A DNA stretch of 64,000 bases from Meconema thalassinum (GCA_946902985.2 OX336389.2:129305572-129369571), one strand, 5' to 3'. Positions 23,290-35,490 are shown, counted from the first letter of the stretch. Translations and numbers: made by a program. The notes: generated by a model not told the origin, from the sequence alone.

Positions 23290-24059
23290 ATGAAAAAAAC
23301 AATGTGTATTACTGTTTATGACTACTCATACAGAAGTACGTGCAAACATTGCTGTATAGAATCACCGATCTCTAAGATCATATTGAGCTTACGTTATTGG
23401 ATCTCTTGTATATTTTTGACATGAGAGTTTGCCAACAATTCCTTTCGAAAATACGAGCATCATAGCACTATTTTTGCACTAACCGTTGTAATTACCTCTT
23501 GGTTCATTCGAATTATCATTATAATAGGCATATTACCCCATATAAATTACACAAAAATAATCATTTTGAACTCTTTCCTCGATCTGTTTGTTCTCAAACT
23601 CAAACAGTATGCAGTGACGTGTCATTGGTTTCCTTTTATGCCCATCTTCTTAGTTCTAAGTTCCATTTCCGTAATATTCTGATATAAGGACGACTAGCAT
23701 AGAGCTTTTATGGGACATCTCGACAACTTAAATTCCATCCTTCGGGGCCAGAGGATGGTGAAATTCATAGAAGTGAGGATACATTTTAACAGGTCTCATT
23801 GCAAGAATTCTGGCGCTCCTGCAGGATGTTTCCCTGTCGTGGTCTGTTGCTAGCACAAAGCTGAGTTTCATTTCGAAACGTCCAATAATGTTATACTCCT
23901 GAGTAACAACAAGACATAGCTCCAAATTAATAATATATTAAATAATATTGACAATCAGAGACCCCAGATTGACAGATAAGTAGTAGAAAAGAAATCAATG
24001 TGAACTAGATGCGTGAGATCCAGGAATGTTTGCAGGTTGCAGTTGAGAATGCTGCCACT
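23290..24059. other. Unassigned DNA
   Basis: No gene or repeat family is recognised. Confidence 0.35.
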
Positions 24060-24480
24060 GTACAGTAGGTGTGTTAGGTTGTCAGCCCGAAGGCTCTTTG
24101 GTTACTCAAAAAGTACCGCCGTTACGTTATGTGGGAAGATACCCACAAAAACCCAAGGCAGCGCTATTTTGAGGCGTACTAGGCAAGACGAGGAGTGAGG
24201 TAGTTTGCCATTGCTTTCCTCACTGAGTCAGAACAGCAGTAGTAACCCTATGAGTAGAACTTTTCACAGCATCCACAGGCACTGACTGTGCCCTGAATGT
24301 CATTACTAAGCACCACCCATACCTCAGTAGCTTCCATATAATCACAGCCATGAGTGAGACTGAGACATCGGTGAAAAGCCACATTTTACGCTAACCTGTG
24401 CCAACAGACAAATGCAAATGTACTGCATTCATCAAGAGATGGCAAACAGGCCAGTGCAGTAAGTAGTCGCTACATTATCA
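24060..24480 (+). repeat. Dispersed repeat, inverse of 19,718-20,040
   Basis: It shares GGCGTACTAGGCAAG and GAGTGAGGTAGTTTGCCATT with the other copy. The downstream part (to ~24,480) is included tentatively. Confidence 0.5.
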
Positions 24481-24694
24481 AAAAAGCTACTTAGCAACAA
24501 AAGTTAAGTTTCTCGAAAGAACTGCAATCTCTGGAGCTATAACTGACGATTTTTCTATTCGTGTAGTCCTACCAAGATCTACGGGCAGTTAGTTATATGT
24601 TGACATAATATTATGCACTTACTTCTTGCGGAGTACTACTTTATACGCCGTAGGCAATAAACCCCACATAATATTCTGCCACGGGATTTTATTT

Positions 24695-25797
24695 TTAGCC
24701 TACTTTTCACATTTTGCAAAAATGAGGAAAAAGTAGACTTATTAGATCGATCCGGGAAAATGTGTGTCTGTCTGTCTGTCCTTTTGTCTGTCTGTCTATC
24801 TGAGTGTGTGTCCCCCCACCCTATCAACTCCTAAACGGCTGCAGATATCAAAACAAAATTTAGTATGAATATCTCAATGCCATATTTGAAAATTACGTCA
24901 GTGCTACCAACTGCTGAAAGATCACAATTGAAATTTGAGCTCCATGTTGGATATCTTGGAAGGTATGCATGGGAGCTACTCCAAAATTGGCACACATATA
25001 GACAATAATATTTCAGTTTAATTTCCAGCAGGTCATACATGGCGGTGTTGCCAACATGATTCTAAGCCTGCTGATAGGTCCAATTTTTAAATGCATGTAA
25101 CTTCCATACTATCAATTGGATTTCAACCAAATTTCGTATGTACTATGTGTACAACAACATATATGACTATGCGTATTGTTAAGAGCAACCAGGGCTGCCA
25201 ACTGTTAATAAATGCTCTCTCCATTTTTTTAAATCCTAATACCAATATATCGGAAGGTATGCAAACCAAGAGCTCGAAACTTTGCACACATATAGTACCT
25301 GACCTTCTACATCAATTTAGAGTACCTGGTATACGTCATTGCTGCCAACATGATTCTAAGCTTGTTGATAGACCCACATTTTAAATGCATGTAATTTCTA
25401 TACTAACATATGGATTCGGACCAAATTTTGTATGTGATTTGTATACCATAACTGATACCTATGAATATGCGTATTCTTAAGAGCCAACAGGGCTGCCAAC
25501 TGTATATAAATGCTCTCTCTATTTTACCCTAATATATATAAATCAGAAAATATGCAAGCCAACAGCTCTAAACTTTGCATACGTATAGTAGTCTACCTAA
25601 CATTCTAAATTAATTTCAAGTAACTAATATACGTCTTTGCTGCCAACATGATTTAAGCCTGGTGATAAGTCCAATTTTTAAATACATGTAACTTCTTACC
25701 AAAATAGGCACAATAATAGATCATAATATTTTAGATTAATTCTAAAATTTTAAGAAAAGTAGGCTCTTTAGTTCGTTACGGAACTACTTGTTATAAT
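24695..25797 (-). mobile_element. Internally repeated element (family C), copy 1
   Basis: Its ends are AGCCTACTTTTCACATTTTG (24,697) and, at the other end, GAAAAGTAGGCTCTTTAGTT with AACGAAC/GTTCCGT sequence beyond. Internally it has a (TGTC)n microsatellite (24,768-24,801) and about three imperfect ~290-bp repeats containing GTTGGCAGCCCTG-type and ATTTGGTTGAAATCC-type motifs. Same family as 47,288, 60,112 and 62,562. No coding capacity. Confidence 0.75.
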
Positions 25798-27657
25798 TGG
25801 CATGGAGTTCGTGATCAGTTATAAGAAAAAGAATGGTAAGGGATTTATTCTGAACATCCAAGGTGTTGGATTTGCTTACACATTAACTGAATAATGAGAA
25901 CCGGTCACTCCTTCGGACTGCTTCTTTACGAAGTACAGTATGTAGGCCTATAGGCTAACCAACCAATTCAAAGCACATCCCTACCTTTCTTGGCATTGTG
26001 CTTAGAGCCACAATGCAAACGTGATGGATTTGACTGTTGTTCGTGTAAATTTCCTGACCAGAAATCACCAATAATTCGTAACATTAACTGATTAGTTGTC
26101 CTCATGAGGCTGTGCTTCCAAACCATTACAGAAAGGAATAATCCTTTGTTAAGAAGGGGTCTCAGGATCTCCCGGAGAGCAGTAAGCTACATTAACCTCA
26201 AAACCAAGATGGCAGTCCTTACCCAATCCCTCGCGTTCGCCAACTCCCGAACTCAGCAGCTGTGAGCCCTTTAGAGCGTACACCATTCACAGTGGTGCTG
26301 CACACACCCTGCATCCTTTAGAGCCTCAAGGCACAAGACAGAAGAGGTCTGAAACCACAGGGAAAGGGGGTACCAGGAATAAATACATTGGACAATTACG
26401 GCAGGGAAAAAATGACACCCTAGTCCTTCAATGTCTTGATTCCGTAAAGGTCGGTAGAGAGCAAGAATTGACCAAGGGACGTCGACAGGAAATATGACAG
26501 AGGAAAACCCGGTAAAATTAAGTGGAAGGAATGCGGTGCTCTATCCTGTAATCGCCTACCCACGTCCCGCTTTTGAGTCCCTGGGGAGAGATTTTAAGTG
26601 TGGGGATTTACTGAATTTCCAGATCACTAAAGAACAATTGTCTCTAGAAAAGCCAATAATTAGTCATCTTGGCTCGGAGTGGGTGGGCGTAACACACAGG
26701 AAGAGGCACAGACGGCGGTCGCGCTAGTCCTTATGTCCGCAGAACTGTCCTCTCCAAGACTTATAACGGCGATGTGGAAGACTTTGCCAGGATTCATAGC
26801 ATGTTCCCATTAAAACAGTCCATCTTCTTCCCTCCTCTCCCACCTCTCTACCTCCGCCTTTTCTATACGATTTCGCCATTAGACGAGTGAAGAAAACCTC
26901 AGTCCCATTAGACTTGGCTAGGTTAGGTTTAGTCTGTAGGTTTAGATTGCCCGGCGTGGTTTAGATGGAGGGGGGAGTGAAACGAAATCCGCTCCATCCC
27001 GTTGTAGCATGAGATCACCCTTAAGCACACTGCCGCTATACGGGCAAGCAGTGCACTAAATTCTTCACAGATCAGACACCGTGAACTCGGGGGACACAAA
27101 TCTCGTGAGAAGAGAAAACCTTCTTCACGTTTACGTCGTGAGGATTCCCCCTCCCTCTTTCCCTTCTCCATCGCCTCAAGCAAAGTGTCCCAACCCTCTC
27201 CTATGCTCTCTCCATCTCTCTTGTGTTGTGGCCGTCCATCTTGAAGTTGTCTTGTCTTTCTCTGTTCTTAGGACAGCCCAAGAGCTATGGCAGGGTGGGA
27301 TATATACGTGTGTATGTGTGGGTGAGGGGGTGGAGGGAATTGGGATTATAGGGGTGGGTGGAGAGAAACTGTTTGAATGGGTGGAAGTGTGGTAACGCTT
27401 AGGTATTCTCTTTCACAGTCAGACACTGGAGTAGAGCACACAGGAAATTCTTCAGCCTTTGACAACCGAAGACAGACTCCTGGGTGTACTCTTCCACAAG
27501 GAAGCCGTACAGCAGTAAAAGCTGTTAAGAGTTACCGTAACGAAATACATTGAGCTGGAGACTTCCTGTAAATCAATACCTGAGGTTAAAAGAATTTTAA
27601 CGGGTTCTCGATAGAAATTGAAAGTTATCGAAGCTGTTCGTCACAGGAATATATAAG
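25798..27657. other. Unassigned DNA
   Basis: No gene is recognised. Frames at 26,494-26,727 and 27,081-27,395 lack known motifs, and the second is low complexity. Confidence 0.35.
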
Positions 27658-28640
27658 GCCGCCTCGTTTAGTGGCTAGCAATCTTGGCTGTCGCCGCGGA
27701 GGCCCAGTTTCGATTCCCGGTTCTGCCAATAAATTTAATTCTGGTCTGGGGGCTGGAATAGGGTACACTTAGCCTCGTGGGGTAAAGTTAGGGAGAGGTG
27801 GGTTCGATTCCAACCGCAGGCCCCCTGTAAGTGCTTTTCCACTTCTACACCAGGCAAATGCCGGGATGGCACCTAACTTACGGCCATGGCCGCATCCTAA
27901 CTCAATTATTATAAACTAGCAACCCGCCCCGGCTTCGCCCGAGAACAGTTATGAATGCATTGCGTGATTAGCGCTTTTTTTCGATGTTAATGAACTGCGA
28001 CCTATATCCGTTTTACGTCTCGGCATGATGGGTTAAAATCACTGACTGGATTATTAATTGTATTATCATGGAGATGCATGTGCAACGGATTCTTGTCAGA
28101 TGTAATTTAAGAATGGCGAGGTGCAGGAAACACAAATCCCCGTTCCGTCCAAACTAAAAACACTTATAGTGGGCGATGTATTGAAGATAGAGATATGCTC
28201 TCGGGGACTCTTTTTGTAGAACTTTAATGCTGAACAATTCTTACACGCATAGTAGGCTATATTGATATTTTTAACGGTTTGCCCAGCGTAAGCTCAAAAA
28301 GCGCACGGACGCCAAGTTTGCTTTCGACTTTGTCACTGAAATCGTTAACTTACTGCTTGGCGTCCATTGATCATAAATAAATTATTTCCTCAGAAACCTT
28401 CCTCTAGATATCCTATACAGAATGGTGAAAACCGCATCAAAATCCATCCAGGGGTTCTAAAGATTACCCGTGACTTCCAAGAATCGGGGACTTTGTCTTA
28501 TACTAGGCCTAAGTAGAGATCCTCACACCAGTACAGACATAACAGTGACTCAGGCCATCAGACAAACTCTACACACACCTACGTACACGGGGCTACATGA
28601 CAAGGATGTCCCAAAGCCCCTAATAGAATCAACAAAAAGG
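27658..28640 (+). mobile_element. SINE family 1, split by a later insertion
   Basis: The head, body and central domain run from 27,658 to about 27,915 (TTGGCTGTCGCCGCGGAGGC, GATTCCCGGTTCTGCC). The missing 3' third resumes at about 28,515 (CACACCAGTACAGACATAAC, ACACGGGGCTACATGAC, CCCCTAATAGAATCAAC). The break is filled by another repeat. Confidence 0.8.
27916..28515 (+). mobile_element. Repeat starting ACTAGCAACCCGCCCCGG, inserted in the SINE
   Basis: It begins with CCCGGCTTCGCCC-type sequence and contains ATTGCGTGATTAGCGC, TGGAGATGCATGTGCAAC and ATGGTGAAAACCGCATCAAA near the 3' end. The first 240 bases are shared with 62,047-62,297, and CACTTATAGTGGGCG (28,152) is shared with the last bases of the window. 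The 3' wording resembles RTE-type LINE tails; family not proven. Confidence 0.6.
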
Positions 28641-28767
28641 AATATGTAACTCCGTGCTGTTTATGAAGTAGAGTCGAACCTGGTTAGGCTACATGAAAGG
28701 TGAATGATAAAAGTGTTGCTTTCTTATATAGAGGTTTTCGGTATACCCAGCTTGTGTTATACCCAAG

Positions 28768-28773
28768 TTTATC
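28768..28773. repeat. Target-site duplication of the giant palindrome, left
   Basis: TTTATC directly precedes the terminal AGTAGTGG. The same six bases follow the right end. Confidence 0.7.
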
Positions 28774-29269
28774 AGTAGTGGTTTTGTGGGGGTTCTAGCA
28801 CCACCTCCACCTCCCCACCTCACAAGATGGCGGCAGCCCGATAACTCCCAAACCCGTGGTCGGATTTTGACGAATGAGGTGTCGTTGAACTCGGGCTGAC
28901 ACCCCCTTTCCAATGGACAACATATTTCCACCCCAAAAATAAAACCTACCCCTACTAGGGGGTGAAATTGTAACTTTTTAGAGAATCTCCCTTTCCAAGT
29001 GCAACATGTGAGAGTTTGAATGCCGATATGGAATGAAACGTTGTTCCACACAAGAGACATGTGTGCGGTGGATAGCCAATATGAATTAACATGCTTGTTT
29101 TGTTTGTTTTTACGCATGCCCACTCATAGCTTTTGTAAGAGGGCGGGCTTTTTAAAGATGGCAGCTGTAGTGTAACCTAACTTAACCCAACCCACGAGTG
29201 GTGATCAAAAAGTATTTTAAGTGACGCTTGTCGATCGGCAAACCAATAATCAAAGAGGGATATGTCAGG

Positions 29270-29690
29270 CCTTGAAGTGATAGCCCCTTTGGATTGATCC
29301 CTGTTGATTGGTCCCTTTTGATTGATCTCTGTTGATTTGTCCCTTTGGACTGGTCCCTGTTGACTAGCCCCCCCTTGGACGGGCCCTTTTTGACAGGGGG
29401 TCATTTTTGATGGATCCTTTTTGACGGGTCCCTGTTGATGGGCCCCTGTGGATGGATCATTGTTGACGGGTCATTGCTGACGAGTCCCTTTGGACGGGTC
29501 ATTGTTGACGAGTCCCTGTGGACGGGTCCTTGTTGGCGAGTCCCTGTGGACGGGTCCTTGTTGACGGGTCCCTGTTGACAGGTCATTTTTGACAGGTCAT
29601 TGTTGACGGGTCCTTGTTGATGGGTCCCTGTTGACAAGTCCTTTTGACTAATCCCTTTAGACCGGTCCCTTTGGACTGGCCCATGAATTT
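29270..29690. repeat. 14-bp minisatellite, left arm
   Basis: Tandem variants of GGGTCCCTGTTGAC (about 14 bp). The translated repeats on the minus strand (29,177-29,637) are by-products, not a gene. Confidence 0.85.
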
Positions 29691-29889
29691 ATCCAAAGTG
29701 TGCCAAAGGGCTTAACTAACGGACTAATAAGGCTAGGAACCTGTATGAGGTATTGTAGGACTTGGGATGAAGCCCCCTTTTAGAATGTATTTTTGAAATT
29801 TTGACAAAGGGCCTAACCACACTTTTGTTAATATCTCGCGAACCAATCATGCTAGTGACTTGTATGAGGGGTCCTAGCAATTGGTACGA

Positions 29890-30540
29890 TGTTCCCCTTT
29901 GGGGGGTGAAACTATCCCCTTACTCCCAAATTGGAAAATCGATATCGTGGAAACTAAAAACCCTAAAATTATGTGTGATAGCTTTAACAAATAGATCAAA
30001 AGATACGCTTTTACCACGATAGGTTATTTCACCCCTAAAATAGTAAATAGTAATGTTACAGGGAAAAAGGGGTTAAACACTTAAAAATGATAAATGAACC
30101 TAAGATATTTTGTTTTTGATGAAAAACTAGTAGGAGGGTTAAAACTACCCCCCCCCCCCCAAATTTAAAAATCGTTATCTTGGAAATTATGAACCTTAAA
30201 ATTATGTGTGATAGCTTTAAAAATAGGTCATGACATACGCTTATACCACGATAGGTCATTTCACCCCTAAAACAGTGAATAGTGTTTTTACAGGGAAAAA
30301 GGTGTTAAACGCCTAAAAATTATAAATGAACCAAAGATCTTCTGTTTTTGATGAAAAATAGTAAGGGGATGAAAACTACCCCAAAATTTAAAAAATCGAT
30401 ATCTTGAAAACTATGAAACTTAAAATTAGGTGTGATAGCTCAAAAAATTGGTCATTTAATACTCTTTTACCACGATTGGTCATTTTTACCCCTAAACAAT
30501 GCATGTAGATTTTACAGGAAAAAAGGGGAACCAATAATCA
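29890..30540. repeat. Three imperfect ~230-bp direct repeats, left arm
   Basis: Units share ATCGATATCTTGGAAACTA-like, TTAAAATTATGTGTGATAGC-like, ACCACGATAGGTCATTTCAC-like and TTTACAGGGAAAAAGGGG-like blocks in the same order. Confidence 0.75.
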
Positions 30541-31073
30541 GATTTAGACACATGAGGTGTTATAAGACTCAGGGCGACAATCTCTTCTTGAATTTATTAT
30601 TTATTTTTTGAAATTTTGACAAAGGGCCTAACCACATATTTTTGAAAATTTAGATTTTTAAATTTTTTTGAAAAAATTTTAATATTTTTTTTTAGTAGAG
30701 AGAGATAGTACCGGTTTTGTTTAAACGAGCATGTCGCCGATCACTGTGACCATGTTCAATGGATGAATCGATATTTTGTGAAGCATTGATTGAAGAGGGT
30801 CATGCGACGACTTGTTTTAAGAATATTTTTTTTTGATTTTTCCTATGATGCATGCATTTAATTAAATATCCCAAAACGGCAAGGTTACTGATTTGAGTTT
30901 TATAAACTAATAATGGGATTTGGTCTCTTAAGGTGTCCTATAACTTGACATGACACTTTCTTTATACGGCTTTGGTTTTAGATTTTAGAAATTTGATATT
31001 AGATTTTAGATTTTAGGTAAAGACCAAACTAATATTGACTATTCATTAGACACTGGTATGTAGATAGAAAGAT

Positions 31074-31131
31074 ATGATGATGATGATAATTGTTGTTTTA
31101 AGGGGCCTAACATCTAGGTTATCGGCCCCTG
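31074..31131 (-). mobile_element. 58-bp hairpin mini-retroposon in the left arm only
   Basis: On the minus strand: CAGGGGCCGATAACC, TAGATGTTAGGCCCC, then CTTAAAACAACAATTATCAT with a CAT tail. It is flanked by the perfect 12-bp repeat AGATAGAAAGAT at 31,062-31,073 and 31,132-31,143. The right arm has the empty site with one copy of the 12-mer (about 37,757-37,775). Confidence 0.88.
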
Positions 31132-31483
31132 AGATAGAAAGATGATTAGACTGTATGTTAAGATGAATTTTTAGGTGTTGACTGGCCTTGCAATAAGAAT
31201 TGACTAACCAGACATGAGTTAACAACCAACGAAACATTTTGGCGACTATGCTTGTTATTGACCAGTGAGTAGGGTTTTAGAAAAACTGTTTGCTATTTTG
31301 GGTTACATACAACAAATGCATAGACCTACTGAGCGACTATGTTTGATAAACAAGACATTATACCAGAGATGATTAGGATTCTTATGTAGCTCAGGCAAGG
31401 AAAGCATTTCTACAGAATTTGTTGACATTGAATATAGATTTAGGTATTAGGATGTCATTATTTGAAGACCTTTCGTCTGGAGC

Positions 31484-31876
31484 GTGACGCTCTATGAAAG
31501 GAAAACTTGGACTATTGGTGTAGCAGAAAAGTGGAGAATTGAAGTGTTTGAAATGTGGTGTTACAGGAGAATGATGAAGATTAGATGGGTAAATTGGGTT
31601 ACAAACAAAGAGGTATTCAGACAAGTGGGAGAGGAGAGATGTTTTTTTGCGACAGCTAATGAAGTAAATCGATAGATTGTTGGACACATACACCCAGGAA
31701 TAGCAAGCTTAGTTATGGAAGAAAGGGTTGAGGACAAGAACTGTAGGGGTAGACCAAGGTTAGAATATGTTAAACAGATAGCCTGGGATGTAGAATGTGG
31801 TACCTATATAGAGATGAAACGATTAGCTCAGGACAGGGAGTCATGGAGAGCTGTATTAAACCAGTCAAAAGGCTGA
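31484..31876 (+). pseudogene. LINE (RTE-like) reverse transcriptase C-terminal tail, left arm
   Basis: The peptide runs MTLYERKTWTIGVAEKWRIE, FEMWCYRRMMKIRW, NKEVFRQVGEER, then after a frame change NCRGRPRLEYVKQI and DRESWRAVLNQSKG. This is the conserved C-terminal region after the RT domain in RTE/CR1-type LINEs (usual forms: FEMWCYRRMLRI, GRPRxxW, AQDRxxWR). A stop lies near 31,673. The RT catalytic core is absent. The mirrored copy is at 37,025-37,417, so it was captured before or during the duplication of the arm. Confidence 0.8.
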
Positions 31877-32171
31877 AGATTCAAACAACATGTAGAGCTT
31901 ACCAAAATAATGTTGTGTAATGGTAAATGCTAGTCAACTAACTTTAATGCATTACTAAAACCCATGACACGATACCTGAGAGCTTTTCTAAAATTATTTT
32001 AAGATGCCTTTAACCCTATATTAAACACCCAGTTCTCAAGACTCATAACTACAATGTAATGAAAAAAAAAACCAACAAAAATACATTTAAAAACGAGCAA
32101 GTGGTTGAGTCAATGTACACTGGAAAATTTTGTAAACACTCAAGTGCACAAAACAAATTACATTATAAACT

Positions 32172-32257
32172 GTCAGGTTGATCGAGTGGTTAAGGCGTTT
32201 GACTTATGTTCACATTTTCAATACAAGAAAGCAAGGATTTGAATCCCTTACCTGCCA
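32172..32257 (+). tRNA. tRNA-Leu-like gene, left arm (probably decayed)
   Basis: An 86-nt class II-like cloverleaf can be drawn. The acceptor stem is GTCAGGT with ACCTGCC (one mismatch), followed by discriminator A. The D-arm sequence is ATCGAGTGGTTAAGGC, close to the tRNA-Leu A box. The long variable arm has a TTTC/GAAA stem, and the T-arm is AAGGATTTGAATCCCTT. The anticodon loop CTTATGT would give UAU where tRNA-Leu would have UAA, and position 53 is A instead of the conserved G. These changes argue for a pseudogene or a tRNA-like structure used by the element. Confidence 0.6.
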
Positions 32258-32528
32258 TAACTATTGCTTTAACATGCCTCAGCGATACTGTATTATGATA
32301 CTCGATACACAAACCATAGATAGAGTGTATTGTTTAAGTCCACTCTCTCTTTCTAAACATAGCTAGAGACTGCCAATGGTTAACAATCGCATTAATAGTG
32401 AGAGGATGTAGTGATAGTAATTAAGAAAAAGCAGAAAATAACCATAAAATATTTTTATTAAATTCATTTTATAATAGATACACACTGAATACAACTTTCT
32501 CTATTTACCATTGTTTGATATAGATTTT

Positions 32529-32642
32529 TTAAACACAACGCTTGTTGTAGATCCTTTTGCAACTTTCTCCAGGTATTCTTGTTCTTAAAAACTGGGGAAG
32601 TCGCAGTGGTTTTATAGACATAAAACCCTCATCCTTTTCTCT

Positions 32643-32680
<38 letters not shown>

Positions 32681-33207
32681 CTTCATTATGAATATTATCA
32701 TCAAAATTATGATAGTCATTGTCACCATCATTATCATCTTCATCATCATCATCATCCTCAACATCACTAGAACTATCAATTTCCTCTTGTTCGTTTTCCA
32801 CAGGGACCTCTTTTAAAGTCTGCTCTGCTTTTGATAGAGTTAAGGGCTTCTTAGACGTTGACTATCCCAACTATCCCAACATGACTTTCTGAGGACATGA
32901 TAAGTGATTTAGAACAATCACTGCACTATCTTGAGCAGCAATATTTTTTTCTTGGACTTGCTTTTTTTTTTACCTTGGTTAGAGTATTTTGTCCATTTAA
33001 ATGTGTATTAATTTGAGATTCACAATGATGCTCGTTTGAAGTAAGTACGTTGGAGTCTTTTGTTTTAATCATTCCTCGACACTTTTTAGATCGTTGTTTT
33101 GAACATCGCCAAATAACAGTTCTATCTTTATTGGTTGTTTTTACAATATATGTATATCTTTTATAGTAGGCACATGGCTTACCATGGCTGGTTGTTGAGA
33201 CTTCCAT
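32529..33207 (-). CDS. FLYWCH-type zinc-finger protein with acidic tail, left arm copy
   Basis: Exon 1 (33,207-32,974, 78 codons) contains a FLYWCH-like finger: the WRC pair at residues ~33-35, KKCRG with Cys ~43, and NEHHCE with His ~60 and Cys ~62 in place of the usual final His. FLYWCH fingers bind DNA or protein and occur in insect regulators and some transposon proteins. The second part (32,861-32,529) is acidic, with long D/E runs, then a basic end (KPLRLPQFLRTR). The two parts become one frame if a 112-base intron (32,973-32,862; donor AAG/GTAAAA, acceptor GATAG) is removed; unspliced, stops intervene. The acceptor lacks a good pyrimidine tract, so the intron is tentative. AATAAA lies about 70 bases after the stop. 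The same gene is mirrored at 35,698-36,371. Confidence 0.65.
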
Positions 33208-33424
33208 ATTAACTAATACACATTAATTTAATTTTAGTCAAGTCACTTCAGTAATAATAATAGTACAAATAAATGAAGTGGATTGATATTTTTTAAAGGT
33301 GGAATTTTCAAAGTACTGTCGAGAATAATAATCACATGAACAAATTTTAGACTACAAGTGATTTACACACACATTGCTCAATGTCAAGATTTATACTGAA
33401 CACAATTTATAGTGATTATGATTT

Positions 33425-35490
33425 TTATTGACTGTAATTGATAGTAGCCATGGTTAGTAGAGGCAATGTAAACTGGGTGCGTTTTATAGCACGCTCAATT
33501 TATAGTAGGTACGATTAGTAGACGCGTTTGATACTGGGCGCGTTTTATACTGATTATGATTTATACTGAGCGCGATTTTTACTAGAAGCTATTTTTACCA
33601 AGTGTAATTGATAGCAGGTGCTATTCATACTCAACGCAATTGATAGTAGGCGTAATTGACAGTAGGCGCAATTGGTAGTTGGCGCAATTGATAGTAGGCA
33701 CAATTAATAGTAGGCACAATTAATGGTAGGCGCGATTGGTAGTAGGCGCAATTGAATGTAGGCGCGATTGGTAGTGGACGTAATTGATAGTAGGCGCTAT
33801 TGATAGTAGACGCAAATTGACTGTAGGTGCGATTTATAGTGGATGTAATTTATACTAGGCGCTATTGATAGTAGGCGCGATTGATAGTAGGCGCAATTAG
33901 TAGTAGGCGCGATTGGTAGTAGGCGCAATTGGTAGTAGACACAATTACTAGTAGGCGCGATTGGTAGAAGGCGCAATTGATAGTAAGTGTAATTGACAGT
34001 AGGCGCGATTGGTAGTGGGTGTAATTGCTAGTAGGCGCTATTAATAGTAGGTGCAATTAGTAGGTGCAATTGATAGTAGGCGCGATTGATAGTAGGCGCT
34101 ATTAGTAGATGTGATTGATGGCGCGATTGGTAGTAGGCACGATTGGTGGTAGGTGCGATTGATAGTAGTCGCGATTTATAGTAGGCGCGATTGGTAGTTG
34201 ACGCGATTGATAGTAGGCACAATTAATAGTAGGCACAATTAATAGTAGGCGCGATTGGTGGTAGGCGCTATTGACTGTAGGCGCGATTTATAGTGGACGT
34301 AATTGATAGTAGGCGCTATTGATAGTAGGCGCGATTAGTAGTAGGCTAGATCGGTAGTAGGCGCAATTGGTAGTAGACACAATTACTAGTAGGCGCGATT
34401 GGTAGAAGGCGCAATTGATAGTAAGTGTAATTGACAGTAGGCGCGATTGGTAGTGGGCGTAATTGCTAGTAGGCGCTATTAATAGTAGGTGCAATTAGTA
34501 GGTGCAATTGGGAGTAGGCGCGATTGATAGTAGGCGCTATTAGTAGACGTGATTGATAGTAGGCGCGATTGGTAGTAGGCGCGATTGATAGTAGGCGCAA
34601 TTGGTAGTTGGCGCAATTGATAGGAGCACAATTAATAGTAGGCGCGATTGGTAGTAGGCGCAATTGACTGTAGGCGCAATTTATAGTGGACGCAATTGAT
34701 AGTAGGCGCTATTGATAGTAGGCGCGATTGGTAGTAGGCGCAATTGGTAGTAGACACAATTACTAGTAGGCGCGATTGGTAGTAGGCGCAATTGATTGTA
34801 AGTGCAATTGACAGTAGGCGCGATCGGTAGTGGGTGTAATTGCTAGTAGGCGCTATTGATAGTAGGTGCAATTGACAGTAGGCGCAATTGGTAGTAGGCG
34901 TGATAGGTAGTAGGTGCAATTTGTAGATGCAATTGATAGTAGGCGCGATTGATAGTAGGCGCAATTGATAGCAGGCGCTATTAGTTGACGCGATTGATAG
35001 CAGGCGAGATTGCGCCTACCCTCAATAGCGCCTACTATCAATAGCGCCTACTATAAAATACATCCACTATAAATCGCGCCTACAGTCAATTGCGCCTACT
35101 ATCAATAGCGCCTACTATCAATTACGTCCACTACCAATCGCGCCTACATTCAATTGCGCCTACTACCAATCGCGCCTACTATTAATTGTGCCTACTATTA
35201 ATTGTGCCTACTATCAATTGCGCCAACTACCAATTGCGCCTACTGTCAATTACGCCTACTATCAATTGGGTTGAGTATGAATAGCACCTGCTATCAATTA
35301 CACTTGGTAAAAATAGCTTCTAGTAAAAATCGCGCTCAGTATAAATCATAATCAGTATAAAACGCGCCCAGTATCAAACGCGTCTATTAATCGTACCTAC
35401 TATAAATTGAGCGTGCTATAAAACGCACCCAGTATACATTGCCTCTACTAACCATGGCTACTATCAATTACAGTCAATAAAAATCATAAT
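33425..35490. repeat. 16-bp minisatellite inverting at the centre of the palindrome
   Basis: Units of TAGTAGGCGCAATTGA, with A, G or T after GGCGC, fill 33,425-35,009. The complementary unit fills 35,010-35,490. The turn is AGGCGAGATTGCGCCT (35,002-35,017). The left array also shows a higher-order period of about 430 bp. Frames in the array are translated repeats, not genes. Confidence 0.92.

Noticed and set aside
29177..29637. Repetitive protein-like frames (QQGPVNKD-type)
   Set aside because: They are translations of the 14-bp minisatellite and have no start or domain of their own.
33862..35041. Repetitive frames (LLSIAPTTNRAYYQ-type)
   Set aside because: They are translations of the 16-bp minisatellite on the minus strand.
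33425..35490. CRISPR-like array
   Set aside because: The units are contiguous without spacers, they invert at the centre, and the DNA is eukaryotic.
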